Shown here piece by piece: positions 33,875 to 42,483 of a stretch of 64,000 nucleotides of DNA. The notes beneath the pieces were generated by a model. It saw nothing but the letters and a program-made list of their open reading frames with translations. It was not told the origin of the DNA and did not search any database. Each line of letters begins with the position of its first letter. Position 1 is the stretch's first letter. Made by a program: the position numbers and the translations under genes. The DNA comes from Anaerolineae bacterium (GTDB taxonomy: Bacteria > Chloroflexota > Anaerolineae > Aggregatilineales > Phototrophicaceae), in NCBI GenBank assembly GCA_022824465.1, contig JAJDZV010000005.1:62001-126000 (forward strand), written 5' to 3'.

Positions 33875-34960
33875 CTAGATATAGGTGCGGCGCTCGTCAT
33901 CGATTTCCCAGCGAACGAGGAAATCCCATGGTTCGTCGATATCGGCAAGCCCCAGCGGATCCGCGCCTTGCATGATGAGATGAGAGCTCCGCGGAATGAC
34001 ATGACTCAAGCCCCAGCGGAAACGCGCCAGCGGCTCGGTGTTTCGCGCTTCATCGACTCGATGGGGACCGGCGGCTTGCGGCGGCACAACCAACTGCGCC
34101 ATCACCTCAAAGTTGATGCCGTCGGCGGCGAACTGGAAGGTGTTTTTCTCCGGACCGCAGCGGTTAACCAGGCCGGCCACGCCACCTTCGTATGACCACA
34201 CTACCACCTCGTGTCCGCTGTTGGTGATCGGGTTGAAGAGCGATCGGGTGTAGGGACCGAAGGGCGAATCGGCAAGCGCCACGCCCCATTTGCTCTCCAT
34301 GTGATGGTAGCCGATGCCTTCGCCCTTATAGTAGAGCCAGAATTTCCCCTCGCGGTAAATCAGGGCGGGATCGTGGACTTGCAGGCTGTCCCAGGCGCCG
34401 CGTTCTATACAGTCTTCGGGGTCGCACCGTTCGTCGACCACGCCCGAGGGGTGGGGTTCAAGGATCGGCGACGGGCTCTTTGTCCAAGGTCCGCGAGGCG
34501 AGTCGGCCCAGGCAATGGCGATGGATTCCGGCGTGCTGCGAAAATTGGGCGAGCGCGCTACCTGGTAGACCATGTAATAGCGGCCCTCATGCAAGAGCAC
34601 ATCGGCGGTGAAGACGCCGCGCTCATCATAGGCGCCGACGCCTCCGCGCTCAACCGCAGGACCCTGCTCCACCCAGTTATGCCCGTCGACCGATGTGGCA
34701 TACCAGACATCAGCCAAGTCCCAAGGCGTGGCCGGCAGGGTGTCGGTCATGCGGTCGAAGCCAACCGGCGGACAAGGATGGGCGGCGCGGGTGTACCAGA
34801 TGAAATACTCGCCGTTTATCTGCAGAATGGCGCTGGGGTCGCGGCGGACGACGCCTTTCTCGTATCCCAAGCCGGTTATGGGACTGTATTTGAACTTTGC
34901 GTACCAGGGATTATCGCGATCGGGTTGGTGGAATCGTTGCATGGCGGCGCTTAAAGGCAT
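33875..34960 (-). CDS. GH117-family glycoside hydrolase (copy 2)
   Basis: I start at the internal ATG (34960) with GAAAGGA upstream; the ORF-track start at 35005 falls inside the terminator hairpin of the preceding gene. The 361-residue protein carries SAAMQR (SxAxxR), RRDPSAIL, QVHDPALI, NSGHEVVVW and GPEKNTFQFA, the same site residues as copy 1. The two copies are clearly related along their length but differ widely in detail, so they are an old duplication and may split substrates. Cytoplasmic, judged by the lack of a signal peptide. It lies between the solute-binding protein and copy 1. Confidence 0.88.
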   Translation of the reverse strand: MPLSAAMQRFHQPDRDNPWYAKFKYSPITGLGYEKGVVRRDPSAILQINGEYFIWYTRAAHPCPPVGFDRMTDTLPATPWDLADVWYATSVDGHNWVEQGPAVERGGVGAYDERGVFTADVLLHEGRYYMVYQVARSPNFRSTPESIAIAWADSPRGPWTKSPSPILEPHPSGVVDERCDPEDCIERGAWDSLQVHDPALIYREGKFWLYYKGEGIGYHHMESKWGVALADSPFGPYTRSLFNPITNSGHEVVVWSYEGGVAGLVNRCGPEKNTFQFAADGINFEVMAQLVVPPQAAGPHRVDEARNTEPLARFRWGLSHVIPRSSHLIMQGADPLGLADIDEPWDFLVRWEIDDERRTYI

Positions 34961-34985
34961 AGTTTGTCCTTTCAAAAAGAAGCAA

Positions 34986-35011
34986 GGTGGTGCGACAGGC
35001 GTCACACCACC
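34986..35011 (-). terminator. Terminator or attenuator after the binding-protein gene
   Basis: The minus strand reads GGTGGTGTGAC-GCCT-GTCGCACCACC, an 11-bp stem with one mismatch, followed by TTGCTTCTTTTT. It lies 27 bp after the binding-protein stop. Partial read-through would give more binding protein than hydrolases. Confidence 0.7.
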
Positions 35012-35038
35012 GTTTGCGTTGCGTTTTGCGGCAAGAGC

Positions 35039-37051
35039 TTAGTTGCTGCCGCCTTCGAAGTACCACTGTTCGGGCATGAACATGACCCATTGGCGGTAGC
35101 TCCATGCCCATTGACCGACAGTGTCGTTTGGCGGCGTGTTCTTCAAGTTGGTCTTGAAGAGTAGGGGCTGGGGCGGGCGCTGGATGGTGCCGATGATGTA
35201 GAGTCCGCCGAAGGAAGCGTTGTAGAAGGTTTTGCCGGTCTCGATCCATTCGTCAGTGCCGTAGGGGGCTTCCAGGAATTGCTCGCCAAGTTCCCAGAGT
35301 TCCTTGATCACTTCCGGCGGTTCTTCGCCATTTTCGCCGTCGCTGAGAATCCAGTCACGCCAGGGAATGCCGGAGGCGCGGTTGCCCCAACTGACACGGG
35401 TGTTGCCGAGTTGGCTGGCAACTTCACCGATATCCAGGATATCAGCTCCCCAGGCGGAGACATCAAGCTGGTTGCTGTTACGCAGCTCACGGAAGAGGCT
35501 GTCGCCGATGAGCTTGTACTGGGTTTTGACGCCGACTTCGTTCCAGTAGGAGCTGATCAACTCGCCGATTTGACGCCAGGCGTCTTCGGGGACATAGACC
35601 TGGAAGTTGATGAAGAGCGTTTCGCCGTCGGGGCGGAGGCGGAAGCCATCGCTATCGCGCTGGTCCAAGCCCATTTCGTCCAGGAGCTGGTTGGCCAGGT
35701 CGGGGTCATATTGGGCGTAGTGGGTGGTCATCCAGGGTTCGTAGAAGTTCGACGATGGCACAAGGGAGTTCTGTGAAGCATTGGCGAGACCGAAGTAGAC
35801 GAGTTCGTTGATCTCTTCGCGGTTGATGGCGACGGACATGGCTTGTCGGAAGCGGACATCCCAGAAGATCTCGCGCAGGGGCATATTTTCGGTGGTGAAG
35901 TTGAAGCCCAGGGCGTATTCATTGCCGCGGCTGTATTCAGCCAGGGCGGTGCGATAGCCGCCGGCTTCTTCATTTTCGCGATAGGTGGGGTAGCTGGCGA
36001 GGGTGCCCCAGCCGAAGTGGGTGTATTCGCCGGCGATGCCTTTGAGGTCCTGGACTTGCACATCTTCGACCAGGAGGCGGCGCAGGGTATCGGTATAGGG
36101 CAGTTGGTTGCCGGCGGTATCGACCTTGAAGAAGTAGGGGTTGCGCTCATAGAGCTTGTTGCCGAAAGCGTCTTCGCTGACGAAGACGAAGGTGTTGAGC
36201 GTGGGCGAATAGGGATCGGTTTCCGAGCCCAGGTTCCAGGTGAAGTTGTAGGTGTTCATCTTGGCGTTGAACATCTGGACCCAGTCTTCGAAGCCGAGTT
36301 CATCGGCGAGCGCATTGGCATCGGCGTTGTAGTCGAGGTGGTACTGCTGGAAGTAGTGTGAGGGGCGGAAGCCGCGGTGGCCGACCTCGCTGCCGAGTTG
36401 AATGATCAGGCCGTTGCGGGGTTCGGGATAGGTGAAGGTGATGGTGGTGTCGTCGATGATGTCCATTTGCGGCAGTTCGCCGTCGAGGACCCAGGGTCCG
36501 CCGGGCGCTGGCGTCAGGTCGGTATTGCCGAGCACGTCTTCAAAGTAGAAGCGGAAGTCTTCGGTGGTGAAGGGGGTGCCGTCGGACCATTTGTGGCCTT
36601 CGCGCAGGTGGAAGGTGAAGGTGGTCAGGTCGTCGGAGACTTCGTAGTCTTGGGCGATGTTGGGAACGATGGAAGCCAGGTCGGTGTCGATGGTGAGCAG
36701 CTTCTGCAAGCGCATCTCCAGGACATCCCAGCCGCAGCAATTGGGAAGGGCTGTTGGTCCTTTCAGTTCGCCGCCGTATTCGCCGATTTGCTCGAGCGGC
36801 TGGACGACGACGGGTTGTGCGGGCAGGCGCTCTTCAACCGGCGGCAGTTCGCCAGCGGCGACGCGTTCGGCCAGCATGGGCGGTTCGCCCCAAGAGTCAA
36901 TCGAGTTGCCGGTGGCGGCGGTGTAAGCGTCGAGGTCACCATATTGGAATGGATAGACGAGTTCGCCCTCGTGCATGACTTGCGCGAGCGTCCCGCCTGA
37001 TAGCAATATCAATGCGAAGAGGAGCGCGCTAGTAAAGATAATTCGCTTCAT
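35039..37051 (-). CDS. Family 5 extracellular solute-binding protein (Opp/Dpp type)
   Basis: The 670-residue protein has a signal peptide of about 23 residues ending GGTLAQ, with no lipobox Cys. The mature protein shows family 5 motifs: DLTTFTFHLREGHKWSDGTPFTTEDF, and later MSVAINREEINELVYFG. The length is over the usual 500-600 residues of OppA and is typical of oligosaccharide-type members found in Thermotogae and Chloroflexota. It would feed the DppB/DppC permeases and OppD/OppF ATPases of this locus. A strong promoter with the shared operator in its spacer lies about 165-190 bp upstream. Confidence 0.92.
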   Translation of the reverse strand: MKRIIFTSALLFALILLSGGTLAQVMHEGELVYPFQYGDLDAYTAATGNSIDSWGEPPMLAERVAAGELPPVEERLPAQPVVVQPLEQIGEYGGELKGPTALPNCCGWDVLEMRLQKLLTIDTDLASIVPNIAQDYEVSDDLTTFTFHLREGHKWSDGTPFTTEDFRFYFEDVLGNTDLTPAPGGPWVLDGELPQMDIIDDTTITFTYPEPRNGLIIQLGSEVGHRGFRPSHYFQQYHLDYNADANALADELGFEDWVQMFNAKMNTYNFTWNLGSETDPYSPTLNTFVFVSEDAFGNKLYERNPYFFKVDTAGNQLPYTDTLRRLLVEDVQVQDLKGIAGEYTHFGWGTLASYPTYRENEEAGGYRTALAEYSRGNEYALGFNFTTENMPLREIFWDVRFRQAMSVAINREEINELVYFGLANASQNSLVPSSNFYEPWMTTHYAQYDPDLANQLLDEMGLDQRDSDGFRLRPDGETLFINFQVYVPEDAWRQIGELISSYWNEVGVKTQYKLIGDSLFRELRNSNQLDVSAWGADILDIGEVASQLGNTRVSWGNRASGIPWRDWILSDGENGEEPPEVIKELWELGEQFLEAPYGTDEWIETGKTFYNASFGGLYIIGTIQRPPQPLLFKTNLKNTPPNDTVGQWAWSYRQWVMFMPEQWYFEGGSN

Positions 37052-37215
37052 GGGTTGTTTCCTCCCAAAGACTGTACGCGATAGAAACGTTTTCTAGATG
37101 CAGAGTTCTTCAACCGACCTCCCTTCAACCAAAGGATCACTTAAGGTTATCAGCGTGTAATCCAAGGCTACGCCGAATCTCACCATGAGGTTAACGCATT
37201 TGGTTCACTTTGTAA

Positions 37216-37244
37216 ATTGTCCATTGTTGACAATCTGGCGTCAA
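37216..37244 (-). promoter_or_regulatory. Binding-protein promoter with GntR-type operator (site 2)
   Basis: On the minus strand TTGACG, 17 bases, then GACAAT. The palindrome ATTGTTGACAAT (37223-37234) lies in the spacer. About 30 bases around it match the region at 38484-38513 almost fully (TTGTAAA-TGT-CATTGTTGACAAT). The leader to the ATG would be about 155 bases. Confidence 0.72.
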
Positions 37245-37266
37245 ATCCTCATTTTATCCCCAAGCA

Positions 37267-38409
37267 TCAGCCTGTGACTTCAAAGTCGCGTAATTGGTCC
37301 CAATCAAATTGGACGCCGTGCCCGGGCACATCAGGCGCGCGCATAATGCCATCGCGCAACTGCGGCGGGTTAGTGATGAAGCGTTCCAAGCCAAAGCTAT
37401 GGACTTCCAAGTACGACGCGTTGGGTATGGCAGCCAGGAGGTGCAGATGCAACTCATGGACGCCATGTGATGTCACCTGCAAGTTGTGGGCATAAGCCAG
37501 CTTGGCCACGCGCATCCAATTGGTGATGCCGCCGATATTGGAAACATCGGGCTCGGGAAAGGCGATCTTGCCGATCTCGATCGAGTGGCGAAATTCAAAG
37601 ATGGTGTGCAGGTTTTCCCCGGCGGCGATAGGCAAGCCACCCTCGGCGGCGATCCGCGCCATGCCTTGATAGTCGTCGGGAATGGTCGGCTCTTCGAACC
37701 AAAACACATCGTATTCGCTAAAGGCTCGCGCCGCCCGGATTGCCTGTTCGACCGACCAACGCATATTGGCATCGACCATGAGCGGGAGATCTGGACCGAG
37801 GCATTCGCGCACGGCCCGCACTCGCGCGATGTCTTCGGAGAGCTTGTCGCGCCCGACTTTGATTTTTATCGCGCGGAAACCTTTCTGCAGGTTGCAGAGT
37901 GTCTGCTCGATCAATTCGTCGGGGTTGAGTTGGAGGTCGATGCCGCCGGCATAAGCGCGCGCCTCGCCCGAGAATCCGCCCAGCATTTTCCAGAGCGGCT
38001 GGCAATCGGTTTGTCCACGCAAGTCCCAAAGGGCGATATCTACGGCGGACATGGCGAAGGAAACCAATCCACCGCGGCCGATATAATGCAGGCAGCGCCA
38101 CATGCGCTCCCAGGTCTGTTCTATGCGGCGGGCGTCGGCGCCAAGCAGCAACGGCTTCAAATCCCGCTCGATCAAGGCAGCGATCGCCGCGCCGCCACGC
38201 CCGATGGTGTAGGTGTAACCGTAGCCAGCGCAGCCGCACTGTGACTCCAGCCGGACGACCACGACTTCAAAGTCGGTATGCAGGCCGTGGGTTGCGTCCG
38301 TCATAGGGTGGCTGAGCGGCAAGCGGTAGAGCTTAGTTTCGATGTATCGCACGAACATGTTAGGCACCATCGCGGCAGCAAGGGCCGCAACTGAATCAAG
38401 ACGCTTCAT
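37267..38409 (-). CDS. Enolase-superfamily enzyme (mandelate racemase/cycloisomerase type)
   Basis: The 380-residue protein has the MR/MLE layout: KIKVGRD with the KxK base at about residue 165, metal ligands MVDANMRW, WFEEPT and GENLHT, and SHGVHELHLH with the His on the opposite face. Members dehydrate sugar acids; 3,6-anhydro-L-galactonate cycloisomerase also belongs here and acts one step after GH117 products are oxidised. Thus it may open an anhydro-sugar acid to a 2-keto-3-deoxy acid. The start may be the Met about 17 residues in (NMFVRYIETKLYRL). It is divergent from the permease operon across operator site 3. Confidence 0.88.
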   Translation of the reverse strand: MKRLDSVAALAAAMVPNMFVRYIETKLYRLPLSHPMTDATHGLHTDFEVVVVRLESQCGCAGYGYTYTIGRGGAAIAALIERDLKPLLLGADARRIEQTWERMWRCLHYIGRGGLVSFAMSAVDIALWDLRGQTDCQPLWKMLGGFSGEARAYAGGIDLQLNPDELIEQTLCNLQKGFRAIKIKVGRDKLSEDIARVRAVRECLGPDLPLMVDANMRWSVEQAIRAARAFSEYDVFWFEEPTIPDDYQGMARIAAEGGLPIAAGENLHTIFEFRHSIEIGKIAFPEPDVSNIGGITNWMRVAKLAYAHNLQVTSHGVHELHLHLLAAIPNASYLEVHSFGLERFITNPPQLRDGIMRAPDVPGHGVQFDWDQLRDFEVTG

Positions 38410-38497
38410 GTTTGTTAGGCAACGGCATCAATGGTAAAGACCTTGATCAAGATAATAGATGCGGTTCAAAGGATTTACAAGTGATTGTAAAGTGTAC

Positions 38498-38530
38498 ATT
38501 GTTGACAATTTGCAATCTTGAAGCTAGACT
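38498..38530 (+). promoter_or_regulatory. Permease-operon promoter with GntR-type operator (site 3)
   Basis: TTGACA at 38502-38507, 17 bases, then TAGACT at 38525-38530. The palindrome ATTGTTGACAAT (38498-38509) contains the -35 box. The start site should be near 38537, about 58 bp before the DppB ATG. The same operator may serve the divergent enolase-superfamily gene, whose own boxes are not clear to me. Confidence 0.74.
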
Positions 38531-38594
38531 GCCGAAGTATGGCGTTTGCGCCGCTCGCGTTTGCCTAAGGCAATGAGATCGTAAGACACGAACC

Positions 38595-39593
38595 ATGAAG
38601 AACTACTTGTTTAAGCGTTTCGTTTATATGGTTTTTCTTCTGTGGTTGGTTTCGGTTGTTACCTTCATCGTAATTGAATTGCCGCCGGGCGATTATTTGT
38701 CCACCTACATTATCCTGCTTGAACAGAATACGGGGCAGCAACTCAGCGAGGACATCGTTGAGCGGCTTCGGCGGCAGTATGGTCTCGACTTGCCGACATA
38801 CGCTCGGTATTTCAAGTGGTTTGGACAGGTGCTTCAGGGCGAGTTTGGCTTCTCATTTGATTGGCAACAGCCGGTCCGCGACATAATCGGCGAGCGGCTT
38901 GTGTTGACCTTTACCATCGCGATATTGAGCGCGATATTCACGTACGCGGTAGCGATTCCAATCGGGATTTATTCTGCGACGCATCAGTATTCCTTTGGCG
39001 ATTATTTGGTGTCCATCATCGGCTTTGTCGGCTTAGCCATACCGAATTTCATGTTGGCTCTGATCATGCTTTACGTAGGCTTTAAGCAATTCGGCGTGAA
39101 CCTATCCGGTCTTTTTTCTCCGGATTACCTGGACGCGCCATGGAATCTGGCAAAGATTGGCGATTTGTTGTTGCACCTGCCGATTCCGATTATCGTCATC
39201 GGAACCGGCGGAACAGCCGGCTTAATTCGCGTATTGCGCGGAACATTGCTGGATGAGCTTAACAAGCAGTATGTAATCACGGCGCGCAGCAAGGGCGTCG
39301 GCGAAGTACGGCTTCTATTCAAGTATCCGGTTAGAGTGGCGCTGAATCCCATCGTCAGCAGTCTCGCCTGGCTGTTTCCTTCGCTGGTTTCGGGGGGAAC
39401 GATAACTGCGATTGTCCTGGGCCTGCCGACGGCGGGACCGATGCTATTGCGCGCTCTGCTCGCGCAGGACACCTTCCTCACGGCGACGCTGCTTATGTTC
39501 ATCACGATTCTCACCGTGATAGGCACGACGGTATCCGATATCTTGCTGGTGGTAGTGGATCCGCGTATACGCATGGAACGCGCGGCCAGCTAG
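38595..39593 (+). CDS. Opp/Dpp-type ABC permease (DppB-like)
   Basis: The 332-residue permease begins MKNYLFKRFVYMVFLLWLVSVVTF, the usual first helix, and has about six membrane segments. The outer loop between helices 1 and 2 holds RRQYGLDLPTYARYFKWFG. The cytoplasmic coupling region reads YVITARSKGVGEVRLLFKYPVRVALNP, matching the family EAA loop. It forms the import channel with the DppC-like protein encoded 12 bp downstream. First gene of the operon DppB, DppC, GntR regulator, zinc dehydrogenase, SDR. Confidence 0.93.
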   Translation: MKNYLFKRFVYMVFLLWLVSVVTFIVIELPPGDYLSTYIILLEQNTGQQLSEDIVERLRRQYGLDLPTYARYFKWFGQVLQGEFGFSFDWQQPVRDIIGERLVLTFTIAILSAIFTYAVAIPIGIYSATHQYSFGDYLVSIIGFVGLAIPNFMLALIMLYVGFKQFGVNLSGLFSPDYLDAPWNLAKIGDLLLHLPIPIIVIGTGGTAGLIRVLRGTLLDELNKQYVITARSKGVGEVRLLFKYPVRVALNPIVSSLAWLFPSLVSGGTITAIVLGLPTAGPMLLRALLAQDTFLTATLLMFITILTVIGTTVSDILLVVVDPRIRMERAAS

Positions 39594-39605
39594 ACGGGTT
39601 GGATC

Positions 39606-40751
39606 ATGTGGCGACGACTGCTTGGCAGGCAGAAGAGCAACGAGCCTACAACTGGTCAATACGACGAGAGCTACTATCTGGCGTCGCAATGGCAGTTGAT
39701 GTGGCGCAAGTTCCGCCGCCACCGTTTGGCGATGGTTTCGCTTGTCGTCATACTCTTCTTGTATTCGCTGGCGCTTTTCGCCGAATTCTATTCGATAAAC
39801 GATCACCACAGGCGCCATGTCAAGTATGCGAAAGCGCCGCCGCATACCTTGTATTTCGTCGATGAAGACGGCAAGTTTCACCTTGTTCCCTTCATATACG
39901 ATCTCAAGCAAGAGCTCGATTTGGATACCCTGCAGCGCAATTACACCGAGGATCGCTCGAAGCGTTTTCATCTGCGCTTCTTTGTTGAGGGCGAGCCGTA
40001 CAAGCTCTTGGGTTTGCTGGAGAGCAATATCCACCTGGTCGGCGTCGATCAGCCAGCGGTGTTCTTTCCTTTTGGGACCGATGATTTGGGGCGAGACTTG
40101 TTCTCGCGCACGATGTACGCGGCGAGGATTTCCCTTTCCATAGGTGTATTTGGGGTCGTGATCAGCTTCGTATTGGGCTGCCTCATCGGCGGCATTTCCG
40201 GTTACTTTGGCGGCACGGTTGATCTTATCATTCAACGCGTCATTGAGTTCATCATATCAATTCCGCATATTCCGCTGTGGATTGCGCTTGCGGCCGCTCT
40301 GCCTGCCGAGTGGAGTTCGACGCAAGTCTACTTCGGCATTACGATCGTGTTGGCGACGGTCGGCTGGACGACGCTGGCGCGCGCCGTCCGCGGCAAGCTG
40401 CTGGAATTGCGCGAGGCGGACTTTGTTATGGCGGCGCGGATTTCCAATATGGGCGACTTCGACATTATCGTGAAACACCTGCTGCCGTCCTTCGCGAGCT
40501 TCTTGATCGTGGTGCTCAGCCTGTCGGTGCCGGGCATGATCCTGGCGGAGACGGCGCTTAGCTTCTTGCGGATTGGAATCCAGCCGCCAGCCGTGAGTTG
40601 GGGCGTACTTCTGCAGGACGCGCAAAATATACGCAGTTTGAGCCAGAGCCCATGGCTGCTGATTCCCGGTTTATTTGTAATCGTCACGGTACTGGCTTTC
40701 AACTTTCTAGGCGACGGCTTGCGTGATGCGGCCGATCCGTATAAACAGTAG
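39606..40751 (+). CDS. Opp/Dpp-type ABC permease (DppC-like)
   Basis: The 381-residue permease has an N-terminal cytoplasmic stretch, a first helix (LAMVSLVVILFLYSLALF), a long outward loop of about 110 residues, and then FGTDDLGRDLFSRTMYAARISL, the DppC signature. The coupling loop is DFVMAARISNMGDFDIIVKHLLPS, and the C-terminus ends NFLGDGLRDAADPYK. The outer loop is longer than in peptide transporters, as in oligosaccharide-type relatives. It pairs with the DppB-like permease. The GntR regulator gene follows after 46 bp. Confidence 0.93.
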   Translation: MWRRLLGRQKSNEPTTGQYDESYYLASQWQLMWRKFRRHRLAMVSLVVILFLYSLALFAEFYSINDHHRRHVKYAKAPPHTLYFVDEDGKFHLVPFIYDLKQELDLDTLQRNYTEDRSKRFHLRFFVEGEPYKLLGLLESNIHLVGVDQPAVFFPFGTDDLGRDLFSRTMYAARISLSIGVFGVVISFVLGCLIGGISGYFGGTVDLIIQRVIEFIISIPHIPLWIALAAALPAEWSSTQVYFGITIVLATVGWTTLARAVRGKLLELREADFVMAARISNMGDFDIIVKHLLPSFASFLIVVLSLSVPGMILAETALSFLRIGIQPPAVSWGVLLQDAQNIRSLSQSPWLLIPGLFVIVTVLAFNFLGDGLRDAADPYKQ

Positions 40752-40797
40752 CGATTAAGCGTCGCTTGATGCCCGGCTATTTGGTAGAGATGAGCAG

Positions 40798-41406
40798 ATG
40801 TCCACACCCGAAATCTATCGCACACTTCCAGAGCAGATCGCTGCCCGATTGCGGCAGGAGGTTCTGTCAAGCAAGCTGAAGCCGGGGGACCCGCTTCGCG
40901 AGGTTGATCTCTCTGAGCGCTTTGGCGTTAGTCGAGGACCGGTACGCGAAGCCTTCCGCCAATTGACGCAGCAGGGCCTGTTGGTGCTGGAACCAAATAA
41001 GGGTGTGCGCGTGGCGGAGAACCCGAGTGTAGAAGTGCGACCGCTGGTTGTAAGATTGCGGCGCACAATCGAAATATTCGTGCTGGAGAGCATATTTGAG
41101 CGGATCACTGAAGACGATGTTTCGAACTGGGAAGATATTCTAGCGGATATCAAAACGGCATGTGAGTCCAACGATGTGGATGCCTTAACCGAGCACGATT
41201 TGCGTTTTCATCAGGCAATCATCCGCAGCCATGATGACAAGGACTTGTTCGCATTGTGGCAGCCGATAGCGATGCGAATGATGATGCACTACAATCGCCT
41301 GGATGACATTATGGACAGCTATCGCGAGCACGAGCGCATTCTCGAAGCTATTCGCGCTGGCGACCGGGCGGCGGCCGTCCGCGCCCTCGAAACCAACATT
41401 CAGTAG
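40798..41406 (+). CDS. GntR/FadR-type transcriptional regulator (FCD domain)
   Basis: The 202-residue protein has an N-terminal winged helix (residues about 10-75) with the GntR signature LKPGDPLREVDLSERFGVSRGPVREAFRQL, shown here in two parts: LKPGDPLREVDLSERFGVSR then GPVREAFRQL. The C-terminal FCD effector domain has metal-binding-like His residues (EHDLRFHQAII, EHERILEAI). Such regulators respond to sugar acids or other carboxylates and bind short palindromes. It lies within the permease operon and is the only regulator in the locus, so it is the best candidate to bind the four ATTGT-N2-ACAAT sites. It is slightly short for the family. Confidence 0.92.
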   Translation: MSTPEIYRTLPEQIAARLRQEVLSSKLKPGDPLREVDLSERFGVSRGPVREAFRQLTQQGLLVLEPNKGVRVAENPSVEVRPLVVRLRRTIEIFVLESIFERITEDDVSNWEDILADIKTACESNDVDALTEHDLRFHQAIIRSHDDKDLFALWQPIAMRMMMHYNRLDDIMDSYREHERILEAIRAGDRAAAVRALETNIQ

Positions 41407-41466
41407 CCGGCTTCCCAGCAGCAGACTTGCGAAGACAATTGATGTTCTCCGATTGAAGACGACAAT

Positions 41467-42483
41467 ATGACAAAAGCAGCCTACTACCTGGGCGACCATA
41501 CGATTCGTCACGGACCAGGTGAGATAATCGAACCGAAGAGCGGCGAGGTTCAGCTTAAGGTATCACATTGCGGCATCTGCGGCACGGACCTGCACATCTA
41601 CCACGGCGCGATGGACGCTCGTGTCAAGATGCCCTTGGTCATGGGACATGAGATGTCGGGGACGGTGCAATCTGTCGGTGATGGCGTTGTCAATTTCGCC
41701 GCGGGCGATAAAGTGGTTGTCATGCCGCTAGCCCCATGTGGCGACTGCCCCGCTTGCGCCACCGGACATAGCCATATCTGCCATAATCTGAACTTCCTCG
41801 GCATTGACACGCCGGGCGCATTCCAAAGCTATTGGACAGTGCCGGCCTACACCTTGCACAGGATGCCGGAACATCTCTCTCTGGCGCATGGCGCCTTGAT
41901 AGAGCCGCTGGCGGTCGCCGCGCACGATGTGCGGCTGGCCGGAGTGAAAGCTGGCGATGAAGTTGTGGTGCTGGGCGGCGGACCCATCGGATTGCTCGTC
42001 GCCTTGGTGGCGCGGCAAGCTGGCGCTCGTGTACTCGTATCCGAGATCAATCCTTACCGCGTCGAGTTGGCTATGCGTCTCGGTTTGGATGCGATCAATC
42101 CAAATGAGGCGGATCTAATCAAGCTGGTCATGCAGCGCACAAGCGGCGCCGGCGCCGATATTGTCTTTGAGGTGTCGGGTTCGCAAGCTGGCGCATCGGT
42201 CATGACTGAATTGCTGCGCACACGTGGACTGGCAGTGGTGGTGGCGATATTTGCGCGGAAGCCTGAGGTCGATCTTTTTCGTTTCTTCTGGCGCGAATTG
42301 CGCTTGCAGGGCGTACGGGTTTATGAATCCGAAGATTTCACCGCTGCGATTGAACTGGCTGCCTCCGGCGTCTTGCCGCTAGACGATCTAATCACCGATA
42401 TCCGTCCGCTGAGCGCTTTGAAGTCTGGTTTCAAGGATTTGGATAGGGGCGGGCGCGTGATGAAGATACTTCTGGAGCTCTAA
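41467..42483 (+). CDS. Zinc-dependent medium-chain dehydrogenase
   Basis: The 338-residue protein is an MDR of the sorbitol/threonine dehydrogenase group. CGICGTDLHIYHG gives the catalytic zinc Cys, GHEMSG the His-Glu pair, CGDCPACATGHSHIC the structural zinc Cys set, and VVLGGGPIGLLVALVA the NAD(P) loop. It oxidises a sugar alcohol or a sugar-acid hydroxyl, or works in reverse. In the known anhydro-galactose route a 2-keto-3-deoxy-L-galactonate 5-dehydrogenase step exists and this enzyme could do it; this is inference. The stop is followed directly by the SDR start. Confidence 0.9.
   Translation: MTKAAYYLGDHTIRHGPGEIIEPKSGEVQLKVSHCGICGTDLHIYHGAMDARVKMPLVMGHEMSGTVQSVGDGVVNFAAGDKVVVMPLAPCGDCPACATGHSHICHNLNFLGIDTPGAFQSYWTVPAYTLHRMPEHLSLAHGALIEPLAVAAHDVRLAGVKAGDEVVVLGGGPIGLLVALVARQAGARVLVSEINPYRVELAMRLGLDAINPNEADLIKLVMQRTSGAGADIVFEVSGSQAGASVMTELLRTRGLAVVVAIFARKPEVDLFRFFWRELRLQGVRVYESEDFTAAIELAASGVLPLDDLITDIRPLSALKSGFKDLDRGGRVMKILLEL

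Noticed and set aside
32856-33878. 340-codon plus-strand ORF opposite GH117 copy 1, and similar one at 34211-34954
   Set aside because: Both are antisense shadows of GH117 genes and resemble each other only because the genes do.
35843-37000. Plus-strand ORFs (172 and 207 codons) opposite the solute-binding protein
   Set aside because: Shadows; repetitive Gly/Val/Glu composition and no start signals.
40798-41406. Truncated or broken GntR gene
   Set aside because: It is somewhat short, but the FCD domain reaches its usual final helix before the stop, so it looks intact.
41427-41445. Possible fifth operator before the zinc dehydrogenase (AGACAATTGATG)
   Set aside because: Only one half-site matches; the other half is TTGCGA and no promoter boxes surround it.
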